The notes: generated by a model from the letters alone, not told the origin. A stretch of DNA of 64,000 nucleotides from Vitellaria paradoxa (GCA_019916065.1 CM034242.1:8438879-8502878), one strand, 5' to 3'. Counted from the stretch's first letter, positions 35,807 through 49,926 are shown. Numbers and translations are program-made.

Positions 35807-36669
35807 TCAGGGTGGAATGAGATGAAGAAGGGCAAATTCATTTGAGTTACCAGCGAGTTGGGTCGGCAACTCAACCACGTCAAACCCTTGGCTCAGCAAA
35901 TCGCTCGGGCAATCCTCAGTCCATGGCCGCACCTCAGTCGCCGCCCACACCCTCGTCCCTCGACCGCAAACCCTCTTGACAGTCTTCACCAGTGCCGCCA
36001 CCTCCGCCGCGTCGAAAAACACGTCCGACATTAAAACCAAGTCCACCTCTTCAATGTGGCTCGGGATGTCGTCGTCCGACCCCCAGACGAGTCGACTCAC
36101 CTCAACTCGGTCTCGCAGCCCGTTAGATTCAACGTTCTTCGTTAACCCTGGGAGCAGCGCCTCGACGTCGGTGAGAATGACTCGACTCGCCCCGAGCAGA
36201 GCCGCCGTCAGGCCGGGAAGGCCCATTCCGGCGCCGAGCTCGGGAACGGTTTTCCCCACAAAGTCGAAGTCGAGACGGCCCTGAGTGGTCATCCAGTGGG
36301 ACAAGAGCAACGCCGAGTCCCACATCCATGACCCGGTGAGTACTCGCCCTGTGACGCAGTCACACACGTCGTCTAGCTCGTGAATCACCAGTTTCTTATC
36401 GGCTACTTCAATTTCTCTGATCCCTATACAACATATTATGTGAGAGATACACGCGCGCGCACACACTTCTAAGAGCAACGCTGTGTTCTTTTTTTGGTAA
36501 GTTTTTTTTTTTTTTTTTTCTTGGCAAATAAGCTGTGTTCTTGATTCTGCATGGAATGACACTCAATTATTAGTAGAATATTACTATAATTTATGTAATA
36601 GAGGAAGTTCAAAAGTTGTTACAATGGGATCATTCACATCACAGGTCCATCCTCTGCTAAAATTACCAT
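35807..36669 (-). CDS. METTL21-like protein N-lysine methyltransferase (Methyltransf_16)
   Basis: The main exon, 36416-35807 (stop TCA at 35807-35809 on plus), encodes about 202 residues of a class I AdoMet-dependent methyltransferase of the METTL21/Methyltransf_16 family: TGSWMWDSALLLS, motif I ELGAGMGLPG with the three glycines that hold AdoMet, post-I VILTDVEALLPGL, and the family motif LVLMSDVFFD. Relatives methylate lysines on proteins such as chaperones or elongation factors; the substrate here is unknown. The frame upstream of REIEV has in-frame low-complexity Lys and no family match, so I infer a small first exon at 36669-36638 (MVILAEDGPV) with a 221-bp intron (36637-36417), giving about 213 residues. 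The main exon is sure, the first exon is tentative. Motif I has VPELGAG where VLELGAG is usual. Confidence 0.85.
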
Positions 36670-38141
36670 GCTTTGTGTTTTTTTCTTTATTCAACTGTCT
36701 CACGAAAGTCTCTCTTTCTTCATTAATTTTTAATGGCTAATTATTATTTTGGCTAGGGTAAATCACACTTACAGGACATTTGAATGGAGTGAAATGGGAA
36801 GAAAAGAAGAGAGGAGAAAAAAAAATTTAGAATCTTCACTTGTTTGTGAATTTTTATAGGAAAGAAAAAAAAAAAGAAAATAGAAAGAAAAGTGAGTTAA
36901 AATTTAAAAAATTTCATCTTTCTAAAAATTTTACTTAAAAAAGAAAAAATTTTAGAATCTTCACTTGTTTGTGAAACAAGTGAATTTTTATAGGAAAGAA
37001 AAGAAAAGAAAAGAAAAAACGAGAGAGAGAGAGAGAAATAAAATTTTAAAAATTTCATCTTTTTAAAATTTTATCTAAACGAACGTGATTTTTTTTTTTT
37101 TTTTTTTTACGAATACGATTAATAAACTTAGAAGTTATAACTTTTAAAAAACAAATTGGTGAGAAAAATTATATAAAACAAAAAAAAAGGTTAAAAAAAT
37201 TAAAAAAAAAATTTAACCAAACACATCCTAAGAATATATTATTATGTTCTAGATGCTCTCTTTTAGATGATACATGATGCCTTGTGCTCGTCAACTTATT
37301 GAAGACGCCATATGCTATACGCTTTATACACGTGTCAAGTGCAATTAGCAAAAGGAATTGGAATCCATCGCATTGAAGTTTGGTGGGCGAAACTCTGTTA
37401 AAAAAAAATATTGAAAGAGAGACCAACAATTGAAAAAAATTTGTTATGTTGGTGTTGGACTCTTTCCCTTTCTGCATTTGTATATATTTTATAGTTAAAA
37501 AAAATAACTAACTTGTAACTCTATCGCCTGTAAATTTCACTAATTTTTCATCATTTGAATTGTAAAATGTGACGAGTCATCACTAACTCATCAACTTCTT
37601 TAAATATTTTGGAGCTAAAATATTCTCTAATAACCAAAGCGACACCCAACCAATTTTCTGCAACTTTCCCTTATTATAAAGCTCCTTCATTGCTTAAAAG
37701 GAATAACGGCTGAATCTTGCAATAAACCCCATACAGATCAACCACCGAGACCAAACAATAGCAGACTGTAATGCTACAACTTCTTTGTCATGGACTGTTC
37801 AAATCACCTGCTAACCAATCATCTTGCTCTGTGACATCACCAAAACTCAAAACCTTAATGGTAGCTTAAGGAGTAAGGTAATTGCATGTAATAGCAGTGA
37901 ATCACATTTCAACTGGAAATTCCAAACAGTGAGTATTGTTCTTTTTATTTTATATGTGCCAAACAAGAAAAGTTCAACCACTACTTCAAACTACAAACTG
38001 TGATGCTTCACACGACAATAATTCACCATGCTGAAGGCTGCTTGTGTATCAACCAACAAGCATTCATTCCCCTGCTCAATTTATAATTCATTATACACAG
38101 TAAAGCAACAACGATTTGTGATAATAATAATAATAATCGTG

Positions 38142-38146
<5 letters not shown>
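36670..38146. other. spacer between methyltransferase and LON2, with an internal duplication
   Basis: Holds a tandem duplication of about 130 bp (36825-36945 and 36950-37070; both copies carry TTTAGAATCTTCACTTGTTT and ATTTTTATAGGAAAGAAA), then an AT-rich piece (37070-37230) of the family also seen at 6010 and 57000. Part of 37900-38146 is likely LON2 3' UTR. No gene recognised. Confidence 0.55.

Positions 38147-38182
<36 letters not shown>
38147..38182. repeat. (GA)18 microsatellite, probable LON2 3' UTR
   Basis: An uninterrupted GA run of about 18 units, 280 bp beyond the LON2 stop on its downstream side, thus (TC)n in the transcript if the 3' UTR extends this far. Confidence 0.85.
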
Positions 38183-38184
<2 letters not shown>

Positions 38185-38464
38185 CAGTTGTTTGCCCCTT
38201 CCACATACATCTTGCCCGGAACAAAGAATGACAATACAAAACAAGAAATTCAAGAAAATCCAAAAGACTTGAGTTATTAACAACTGGAGGTTCCCTGGGC
38301 AGGCATTGACAATCCTTGTTAAGAGTTTCATTAATTTCCAATGGCCACCACCACCAGCTGCCAAGCGAATAGAAGCAAATCTGCATGCCTACCCTGATGG
38401 TCGCAAGTTCAACAAGTCAATCACCAGAAGTTTGTGCGTTAGTTAAACAAAGGTTGAGATCCTG

Positions 38465-40934
38465 TCATAACTTCGAGTGCTGTCTCCAAGGGCAGCCGCC
38501 TTCAAAAGCGTGTTCCAGCACGTCTTCCATCCGCTTAGCAAGTAGTATCTGTCACATTATGAGGTATTGTGAATAATGGACCGAATGCCTTATACGATCA
38601 CAAATACAGAACAAGACCACACAAATATGAGCGAAACCTAAGCGTGAGAGGGAAAAGGCAAGATTAGAAGCGTACTTGCAAAATCACGGCCTGTGTTTGT
38701 GTTGACTAATCAAGTAACTTCCTACTGCAACCACATTATTTGAGACTCGTTTCATCTTTATATATTGCATAGCAATCTTAAAGACAACTGGTGAATGATC
38801 ATCTTCATAATCCAAACTACCTAGTAGTTCAACTTAATTACAAACCAACTTTTGATCATCGTTAAAGCTTGCTGAGTCATCAAAAATGCATCTACAAAAT
38901 TTATCCACCTTTTATCAACAAGGCATGCAAACATTTTTTAGTTCATGCCTCTTTGTTGGAAAGATTCTTAGTAAGATTTCTTGTAGATATCTCTGTCCCT
39001 TCCCAACATCAAAATTTTGACTGGGTTCCCAATTAATAGATTTCAAAGTATTGCATGGGTGACTCAGTCAAAAGGCGACTTTGCAGAGCCAATGCCTTCC
39101 TTCATATATATATATATATATATATTGGCTACACGGCAGGACAGAATAGCTGTAGAGACTACTAGTGCAGAATAGTGGCACTGTCACTCGCAAACTAGTG
39201 AACAAGTTGGCCATGCATCGAAACAAAATTACCTCGAGATTGGCAAGTACAGCTGATGGTACTTCAACCAAATCCTTCAAGTTCCTTTCTGGAAGGATGA
39301 CTCTCTTGATACCATATCTATGAGCTGCCAAAACCTGTACAGCATGCATTTGAACAAAAAAGTCAAGAATAGTTCTTGGAAAATATCATATCTCGAATCA
39401 AGCTAGTATGCAAAGAGAATGAATTGAGCACTCCACTTCTGAATTGGACTGTATAGAACCTGCTGCATTGTTCACCCATAGCAATCAAAGATAGCCACAT
39501 CGTCATGTTATGGGTCTCCTAACTCTTCCTTGTTTGTGTGTACATGCCTTAAGCTCTCTCATGTGGATGCCCAAATTCTGGGTGTTAGCCAGATATGGCA
39601 TTTTTTTTGTCGTTTTTAGATGATCATTGCTTAATTATACAGTGTGGAAAATATAAAATAAAATAATCATGCAAAAGAGAGAATATCATGTCCATGTCTC
39701 ACACTAGGTTTTCCTACGCTACATGGGAGACGTCATTTGTCCAACATTTATTCTATGTCAAACCAATCAAGGGATAAAAAGACAAGATCCAATTAGCCCC
39801 AAAATCTAGTTCAGAAAGTGAGGGAAAAACGTGATTGACATAAAAGCAGTTTAGCTAATGGAAGCCAATATTATGGGTAGGGAGGAGAAAGCATTGGATT
39901 AAAAGTACTACAATTATATCCTAAATAGAAACACAAATAGCAATTGAGTACTAACCCATGAAGAGAGTTAGAAGCAAACCTTATCCTTAATACCACCAAC
40001 TGGTAATACTAGTCCCCTTAAGGTCATCTCTCCAGTCATTGCTGTGTCAGCTCTTACACTTCTCCGACTGAACAGTGATATCAGTGCTGTTACAAGAGTT
40101 ACCCCAGCTGAGGGACCATCCTTAGGTACAGCACCAGCGGGGAAATGTATGTGAATGTCCCGGCCCTCCAGCAGATTAATTCCCTCAGCAGAAGCCAATT
40201 TTAGTTCTGCTGCCCTTGCTCTAACCTGTATGCAAATCAAATGTATACAGAGTCAATGAACAATTAAAGAGCCTAACATTGTATCAGAACAGGGAAAGAT
40301 TCTAAGTTCAAACCTCATTGTCACCCGAAAAAGTCAATCGTTACACGTGTTTGGCCTTTTCAAAAAAGCCAGTCTGATCACACGTGAAGGGACTTCGTTG
40401 AGAGAATATAAACCAACATCAGTAATAATTTGCCCCATCCCCCCTAATAACTTGAGCTTTTAGGTGAGCTTGTGGCTAACACTTTAACAGAGAGGAAGGT
40501 AGTCAACTAAGTTCATTCTCAATCCCCCTTATATTTTAATGCAATTTATTATTTATATTTTGAAAATACTGACATTGAAAAGGATTGTGCTTCACATGTC
40601 AAGATTGAGGGTAACTACTTGACCACTCAACTTATTCTCCCTATCGAAATCATATTCACAAGCAAGATGAAAACCAAGAATTTCATGAGGCTTTCCTCGG
40701 CATATGAATCAAGACAAACCAATTGAAGGAATATATTACCCAGGTCAGTGCGATCTGAGCTGATTCTTTTATAACATCACCGAGTTGCCCAGTAAGATGA
40801 AGTTCACCCTTTCCCACCATTGCTGTAGCCTCAACAAACTGAACTTCTCCACCAAAAGCAGTCCAAACCAATCCAACAGATACTCCAGGAGTTGCAACCC
40901 GTTCGGCAGTTTCTCTGTCATCATACTTTGGAGG
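38465..40934 (-). other. LON2: LON2 exons 14-17: Ser/Lys protease domain and PTS1
   Basis: Exons 40934-40740, 40225-39980, 39334-39233, 38548-38465. The catalytic Ser lies in KDGPSAGVT (Ser782) and the general-base Lys in PVGGIKDK (Lys823), the Lon dyad. [11 protein letters not shown] lies between. The last exon ends [12 protein letters not shown] is a strong peroxisomal import signal. The stop TGA is at 38467-38465 on the minus strand. Confidence 0.95.
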
Positions 40935-43900
40935 CTGCATTCCAATAAAAATATTCCAAATGACATCTGTTAGCCATTACATGAAATTAAACCAAACGAA
41001 CAAGTGTGTAATAATTTGAGGCAATTAAGGACCGAATAGTTCTAATTGCAAAGTATATGACCCGTCCCTAGACACCTCACGTTGAAATTGAACACCCTGA
41101 TTTCCCACCAGTAATCCGAATATCCATATTAAATATGTAAAACATTCTTACCCCTAATACTTTTTCTAGCATAGCTTCATCCACAACAAAAGGTGAGCTA
41201 ACTCTCAATGCATTTGTTATCTCATGATTGCTGACATCCATTGCAATGACCTCCATTTCTACCTCAGCTCCATCAGCAAGTCTGCTCTCCAACAGCGGTG
41301 AACCAAGTCGATCCACATCTTTGCTGAGTGGTACAGAATGCTCCTGCTCCGCAACTCTTACAGCGGCTGCACGAGCTAAGGCAGCCAAGTTCCTCTCCAG
41401 ATTCCTAACACCAGCTTCTCTGGTATACCTCTGAATGACAAGTTTCACCATTTCCTGCCACAAAAGAAAGAACAAATTAACGATCAATCTTCTAAATGGT
41501 GATCACAACCAGATTATTCATACGAGTACAATGATCAACTGATCTTTTCAAGAGTAGCCTACCACAACACATGTACCATCAAAAATTCTCTATAAACTGA
41601 TTACAACAAAATTAATTATATGCAAGTACAACGGTCATATTTCACCTTACGTGATCTTTATTTAGTTATTTATTTATTTCGATAGACCACCTCACATCAT
41701 CTGGTGGTGCACAGAAAGAAACAAAAACAGAGGAGATTCTCATGGCATGGCCTCTTCACAAAAAACAATAAACTTGTGTCTTAAGCTGTTGCTGCTTAAA
41801 ATAATCATAAGTTATCGTTGCCAAATTCCAAGCCTTTATCTCAAAATTAGATTAACTATGCCTATAAACCAAGAAAAAGGACTGGATTCTCTTTTGGATG
41901 GGTCCTGAAACCAGTTATTTCACAAAATCCCCTAAAAGATTAAAAAACCCAAAAAAAAAAAAAAAAAAACTTCATCCACTATACGAGGGACTATAAACTT
42001 CATTTGTTGAATATTTGAGGTTAGCCATGTCTTTTTATATCTGAAGCATCTGCATTTAACAAAACAACAATTAACGAGGAGCTCAACATCTCCACTCCTA
42101 CAGAAAACCTGCTACATAATGCAACTTCTCCCCTTAAACTAATGAAAGCTACCTACAAATACTAAGGAAGAAAACAAGTAGTTATGATGCTTTCAATTTC
42201 CTAACCATGACACACCAGTTTTCACCCAATTATCTACTATACTAAAAATAGAGTTGTCCGTGCTAACCACCCTCTCATCTCACCTAAAAGCTTAAGCTAT
42301 TATGAAGGGGGATAACTTTATTATTTAAATTTACTTTCTTATCTCAAAAAGCCCCCTAATATATGAGCTGGCTGACTTTTCTAAAGGGGCTAGACACTTG
42401 GAACTACTGACATTTTTTTTTTTTTTGGGGGAAGGTAGCAGTGAGGTTTGAACATTTGTTTGCTCCGATACCATGTTAGTGTTAGTCACCATTTCATAAA
42501 GCATCATTTTTTTTCCTTTTCTTTTTTTTTGGGGGGGGGGGGGGGGTTATTAACTTTTCTCTCTCAACAAGAGCCATCAACGAATAAATGACCAGCATCA
42601 ATGTAATATATAGATGCATGCATGAAATGGTTATAAACTCAAAGATAATGAAAACAGGACCACATTACCAATAAATGTCAAATCATGCACTATCTCAATA
42701 CGTGATTGTTTACAATAACTACAAATGCAAAGCATGATTTGTCAATGGCAGATTCTAAACTGCATGAAGCCAAAATGGAAGGATGCTATGAGTTCGATTC
42801 TTTTTGTTGTACTTCATTAAGTTTATAAAGTTTAATACCTCAGGAATTTGAAGGAAATCAGAACTCAAGCCATGCTGATCCAGAACTCTTGGAATGAGAT
42901 GTCGCATTGCTATTCTTAGCTTTTCTTCAGCTGTATATCCAGGCAGTTCAATGACTTCCATTCTGTCTAAAAGGGGTGGAGGAATAGGTTGGATCCTATT
43001 TGCAGTTGCCACAAAAACCACCTTTGAAAGGTCAAATGGAACGTTTAAATAGCTAGTAAACTTCAATTAAGGACAATTTTGGATGTTCCAACATTGTCGG
43101 ATCATATAATTTTATTACTTCATTAACTATTTATTTGCAAATTAAGTTAACATATCTATCAAATGTATCAAACAAAGCTCAGAAATAAACAAGATAAGAC
43201 ATATATACTCTAGATGCTTAAAATATTGTAACATGACGCACACGAAAATGCTTGTTGCAGACCCAAGTTTGAAGCCAATAGGAGCTCAAACGGCCATTTT
43301 GACCCAAATCACCCCAAAAAGGCGTGATTAGTGCAATCTCATTGTTCTTGAGGTGATTGCACTTCTAATTGAAATTTCGTGAGTCTAATTCTATTATCAC
43401 CCATTCATACATGTGAAGTATGTGGAAAATCTAGTTTGCTTAAAATCTTATCCTATGAGATAAATTCTGCACAAAAGTCATTTATGGAATCCTCAAAAAT
43501 CTCAAAAGAAAAAAACAGAGAAACGGGCAACAGATAGAATTGGAAGGAAGAAGGGAACCGAAAATGAATTAGGATATAGGTATAGATTAGCAAAATGGAA
43601 AATTCAACAGCCCAATATAGCTTATTGCCCCCAAAAAACCAACAATGAGCCACAATGATGGTTTATAGGCACTAAAACCTCAAAAATAAATTAACAAATA
43701 AATAAATAATGCCAATTTTCAAAAACTAACATGTGAACAAGCAGATGGAAATAAAATTGACCTTGACCAAATTTTTTAACCCCAGACAATTCTTGAATGG
43801 CATAACTGGAAAATAAAACATAGGATACACATGGGTCAAACTAAAAGTCATACAAAATAAAGTAGATTTAAAAAGTCCCCATTAGTGCAATGCATGGCAT

Positions 43901-46900
43901 TATCAGCTTAAAAAGAGCAACCAACAAGATAATTTGCTGAACCAAATCAAGAAGGAAAAAGGATACTGATCATTGAATGTTTTGTTCTGTTCAGGATCAA
44001 GAACCTCCAGTAGAGCTGAAGCTGGATCCCCCCGAACATCAGAACCCGTCTTGTCAATCTCATCCAGCAGCATCACCGGGTTGCAAACAGCAACTCTCTA
44101 AAATTCACACACAAATTTACTTAGTCTCCCACCCCAAAGGGTTAAGATAACAAAGCTGTTATACTGTCAGCCAAGCCCAACTCCTATAGGGAAGGAGACC
44201 AATGCATTCAATTTCCTGAACATAATAATGTCATTATCATTAAGTAAAATGACACATATGATGGTTAAAACGGTACAATAATCTAACCAAGTTGATTTTA
44301 CATCCCTACATGGTAACCCTGCTAAACTGTAAGGACCCAGCAGAGAAGAAAGCTATGCCATATGCAAAGAGAGTATTCTTTTGACTACTAGTTTAATGCA
44401 TAGAGTTTCTTTTGCAGTTTTAAAGATGCTCAGGTTAACACCTTAAGGCAGATAAGAACACCACCACAAATGCAACCCCACTTCTGAATGTGTCTAGTGG
44501 CAGTACAAATGCAACAAACATGGGCCTTAACAAATTTAGACAAAATGCTTCATTGCTTGATGCACGTCAGGAGGCAAGAAGCCATATCTAAATGGGTGTC
44601 GGAACATAATATACCACACAGGAAAAAATCAAACAAAGTTTATAAATCTGTGATCGCTAACTGGCAGGTACATCCACATCCTAACTAGCATTTGAACCTG
44701 ACACCTATACCCTTTTGGGTTGCAAGGAAGTTACTCGAGCTAACAGTTTTTTTTTTTTTTTTTAATTGATTTGCTAATTTCTGTGCGTAATTGCATATCT
44801 TTGGGGAAAGGAAAGGAATTTTTTTTTTCATTATTATAATCATGGATGTCTATTAATCCATTTTTACTCCAAATTAACCCCCCTTACTCATCGCCATCCC
44901 CCCCCATTAAACGTGTGAATGTTGTGTTGCAAAGCCTCCTCTCCACTGCAAAGACCAATCCAAAATATTCTAGCCTCTATTTGTCATTCTATATAAGCAC
45001 CTTACAAACATGGAGCAATTTCCTAACTCAAGATTTTAACGCAAGCACATAATGAAGCGAACATCAAATAATTTAATTGGCATTCTGATGGAAGCAGATA
45101 TTGTCAAAACCAGTTACAGCTTACAACCTTCAATCCATCGATAAGACGGCCCGGCATGCTTCCAATGTATGTCCTCCTATGCCCTCTAATATCAGCCTCA
45201 TCCTTAACACCACCAAGGGATATGCGTACAAATTTTCTACCCAAAGCAGCAGCAATAGATGATGCCAAAGATGTTTTCCCAACTCCTGGCGGGCCAACAA
45301 AGCACAAAACTGGGCCTCTTGCCTCTGGTTTGAGCTGCAATGAACATAATTTAAACCAAATCACATTGAATGTCACAATCTGGGCATGACATCAAAGTGA
45401 CAAGAATTAGAGAAGTGGCTAACCTTGCGAACCGCTAGATATTCAATTATCCGTTGCTTGACCTTCGCTAAACCATAATGGTCACTGTCAAGACGCTCTC
45501 TTGCAGCCCTCAAGTCCAATTCCAGTTCATCACTGGCCTTCTGCCAGGGTAGATCAGCAAGAAGTTCCAGGTAAACACGAGAACTATTATATCCTGGTTG
45601 CTGGGGTTGCATTTTTTTAAGTCTCCTGATAAATAATTTGCAGTAGATATCAAAAGAAAGCCACTAGATTCCAGGACTTAAAATATTTATAATCATATAC
45701 GCTGATTGTTGGGGTTGCATTTTTTGAAGTTTCCTGATAAATAATTTGCAGTAGAAATCAAAAGAAAGCCACTAGATTCCAGAACTTAAAATATTTAAAA
45801 TCATACAGTTGACCAGATCACAGAACTGTGCCACGAAAAGATTGTAAATGGGCCCATCATCAGCAAAACCTCTTACAGATATGGATGTTTGCATAAAGAC
45901 ACGAGAGGGTCACATTAATAAAGAATAATTTCACAGCTGAACAACTAAAAATCAGTTGTTTGAAGCACAAAAATTCAGAAAATATTCAACATTACCAATT
46001 TCAAATTCCTCTTTAACGAGGAATCTAACTACTAAAGTGTATTTCAGTCACAAAACTTATGCTAAGCACATTTCTTTCTACAATATTGTTTTGTATGGAT
46101 TTTCCAAATGCATATAAAAAAAATTAATGAATAAATATTATATGACATTCAAACATGCAAATCAAAGAATATTGTTGTGGTTCATATTGATTACACTAAA
46201 GTTTCAGGTCAAATGGCACACGCCAGAGGACATGTGGATGTGACTATGCAAGGGACTAGGATGATAGGAGGTCGACTACAAGGTAGTCATTCACTCTTGC
46301 AGGCAGGGTTATCAATTGGAGGTGCATGATTTAGTCTCTGGTTGCAAGCAAAGTACATTGCAGTGATTGAGGCTGCCAAGAAAGCATTATGGGTAACAGG
46401 GTTGGTGAAGAAGTTCAATCTTCAGCGTAGTGGAGTTCATATACATTGTGATAATCAGAATGCCATTTATTTGACTAATAACCAAGTTAACATGCGATGA
46501 CCAAACACATAGATGTGCGGTTTCATAAGATTAGGAAGCGTCTTCAAGTGGACTTATACTAGAGACTTTAACAATGTTGCAGACATGTTGACAAAGCCCA
46601 TTACCATAAACATGTACAAGCACTACTTGGACTTGGTTCACATCTCTAGTTGCTAAAGAGGCGGCATCCCCAACCTATGGTGCTTAAGATGGAGTTATTG
46701 GTTATTTGTGTTATAGGGGGGTGAATGCACATTCACCAAGATGAAGACTGGTTGGACTTATGGTTCATATCCATTACACTGAAGTTACAGGAAAGATGGC
46801 AGATGTTGGAGAGGAGTGATTGCATTTTCCTATTGGGGATTATTTACATAGGCTTGGCCATAAGGGTGAAGGAGGTTAAGGGTGAGGAGAATGTAGTCCC

Positions 46901-49895
46901 TCCGCTGATGGTACAAGTTTTCTGAGGCTTTCAGAAGCTAAGATTCGAACAGCGAAGTGCAAGCTTGCTGTCATTTGGATGATTTGAAGGATGGTTCGAA
47001 CAGTCGTGTGTAAAGGCTCTGTCATTCAAACAAAAGGGGTTCATCTAGACAACCCATCTAAGTTATATTATTACTATTGTTCGAACCGTAAGAAGGATAG
47101 TCCGGACGTCAGAGTCCTAATTGCGTATGAACTTTCATTCTTGGTTCTTTTTTTCTGGGGGGGGGGGGGGGGGGGAGGCTCTTTTTGTAGCCCTGGGGTT
47201 CCTAGTATACAAAGGAACATGTAGAGAGTATTTTCAGAAGGGAGAAACCATATCCTTAGAACCCCAAACTCCATTCTTGGGAGTTATTTAGTAAAATCAA
47301 GATCTAAATCTACGATACCTGTGGACATAGACACATTGCAGAACCATGTAAATCTTTGTTTTTGTGTGTTTTCTCTTATCTATTCTACTTGTTCTCGCAT
47401 ATTATTCATCGTGATTGCACAGGGCTGGTTCAGACTTCATAACACATAATAATAAACAAAAATTAATATTGATGGTCCAACATCTAAGGGGCATTCTGTG
47501 TTCACATCAAAACATAGAACTTGTGTCCCACACCAAAAGTTATTGCTATATGTTACACTCTACTAAATCAAAGTATGATGATAACCAATAATTTTATCTG
47601 CCACACAAAAGGACAATTGAATACTCCTAGTAAGATAATCAGAATTAGTTACTCTGTACAATATAGTTTACCTTAATTCCCTCTGTGAATGCTTCCAAAT
47701 ATCTGGGGGCATTCCTGCACTTTGCATTTTTCTTTCTAGGGCAGCCAAATCATCCTCATCATCATCATTGTCCCCAAGCTCCTCTTTTATAGCCCTCATC
47801 TGAAAATTGCTCAGAAAGTAGTCAGAAGATATATAATTCAAATAGTCCTATTATGAGGTAGTACCACATATTGAAACAGTTAAAATATGCATTCTTCAAC
47901 AAGTAAAATTGGCCAAATATTTTCTAAATATCCAGTATAAGAAGCTAATGAAGCATATAGATAAACAATATATTAAATGAACCGCAGTTAATGAAAAGAA
48001 TGAAATTCTATAATAGACTTATCAAAAAGAATAAGAAGAGATTCCCCCAAAAACTAGACAGCATAGAGCAATAATGCCCATTAGCTAGGATAGATGAACC
48101 ACTGATTATTCCCACACTCATTCAAAACTCCCTTTAAAGATTGACTGTTATTTCAGGAGCCAGGACATTAACGCGACCACACCTGTGACCAAAACTCGAG
48201 CATTCACAAAGATGTAGGTACCACTACACTAGAAGTAACCTACATCTCTTGGACTGACTGTATAAACTCTCAAGAAGGTAGAAAAATGGTGAAGATCTTG
48301 CTTTTCAGTACTTCTATCAACATATGAAAAAAATTAAGAAAAAATGATCTATAAACTTTCAATTGTAATAAAAATACAATATTTGCTTAATGCGTGACAT
48401 GAATTCTTCCAATTCTAGGCGTCTGCCATGAGCATTATGGTTCACATTATCTTCCAAGAAGGATTTCTGGCTGATGTTAGAAAGCAAACCTGCTGTCGAA
48501 GAAAAAACTCCTTCTGTGTCTTCGACAACTGTCCCTCAACCTTTTGTGTAATTTTCTCAGCTACACGAATTGACTGTCAAAAGTAAACAGTAGTTAGCAA
48601 ATGGAAAAGGAAAATGAACAATAGATGAATATATACATTATTATATCATATATAACCTGCAAATGCCTGTCAACTAACTCAGTAGCTTTTGAAAGCCTAA
48701 CTTTAACATCAACGGAATCCAACATAGAGAGCTGCTCCTCAAAGCTTATCTCAAAACTGGCAACAAAAATATCCGCCAATTTGTGCACCGGAACTGTCTC
48801 CAACAGAACTTTCGTCCTCCCACCAGTCTTTTGTTTCTATTATAAGGAATAAAAAATGAGATGCTGATGAGAATTAAATTCCAAATAAATCAAAAAATAG
48901 TAATAATAAATAAATAAATAAAGTGCACTAACTTCAAAGTAATCAAAATACTGATCATGATGTTACATTAGGATAGACACTATCATCATGGCTGTAGTCA
49001 AATAATGTCTCTCAACCAACTCACAGAATGTCAATGTGGTTACAAATGGGAAGCCCACATGATGGGAAAAAGAATCCCAGCAATATGTTGTCAATCAAGT
49101 ATGATAAGGTATACTTTCAACCATTCTTTAAACTGATGCCATTGTAAAGATTCTTTACTTCCAGCTCAGGGAAACATTGCTTCCCTGGGAAGTAAACAAT
49201 TTGAGAAGTCCCATTAACATTTAATAAATTGTTTCAATTTGGCTACCATCAGCTATATTTTGCCTGACTAATGGGACAACTGCATGCAAGTCTAGGCTCT
49301 TTTTAATGCCATGGTAAAATCCTACAAAATCACATTGGAAGGTAGTTTGAAAATGGTGACTTTAGAAGTGACATAAAATAAAATTTTGACCTATTACGTA
49401 TCAAAAAAATATATATTGAACTATCAAAAGAAAGAATTTCAACCGTATAAGTGGCAGGATTTTACTGTGAACTCGCAGCACTATCTTTTGTAGCAAGATA
49501 ATGTCAGTCGAAACAAAATGAGCCTCAAGTATATTGACAGTATTTCAAATCCAAATTCAAAGATTATATAAAGGAAAGCTGCGTCATCTACAACATTAGC
49601 ACATTGAGCTTTGATTGAGTTTTTTTTTTTTTTTTTTTCAAAACGAAGTCACTAAACGAGATATTATCAACTCAAAGAAAAGCTACTTAAAAATCAAGAT
49701 ATAAGAAATAAATAAAAGCAAGTGTTAAAGAAAAAGCAGATAAGAAAAATTACAATGCAAGACTGAATTGAAAAGCAGAAGAAATATCCTAATGATGAAC
49801 ACTTGGAACCGTGTAAAACCATTTTCATTACCAGGCAAAACTGCCCACGGGAAACAAACAATTGACACTAGAGAGAACAACTAACACTGAGGGGG

Positions 49896-49926
<31 letters not shown>

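Noticed and set aside
35976..36284. Plus-strand Ser/Thr-rich frame opposite the methyltransferase
   Set aside because: Antisense shadow of a clear methyltransferase exon.
42531..42546. G-quadruplex-forming G-run
   Set aside because: A single homopolymer G-run next to T-runs; these runs are also prone to sequencing error, so no claim is made.
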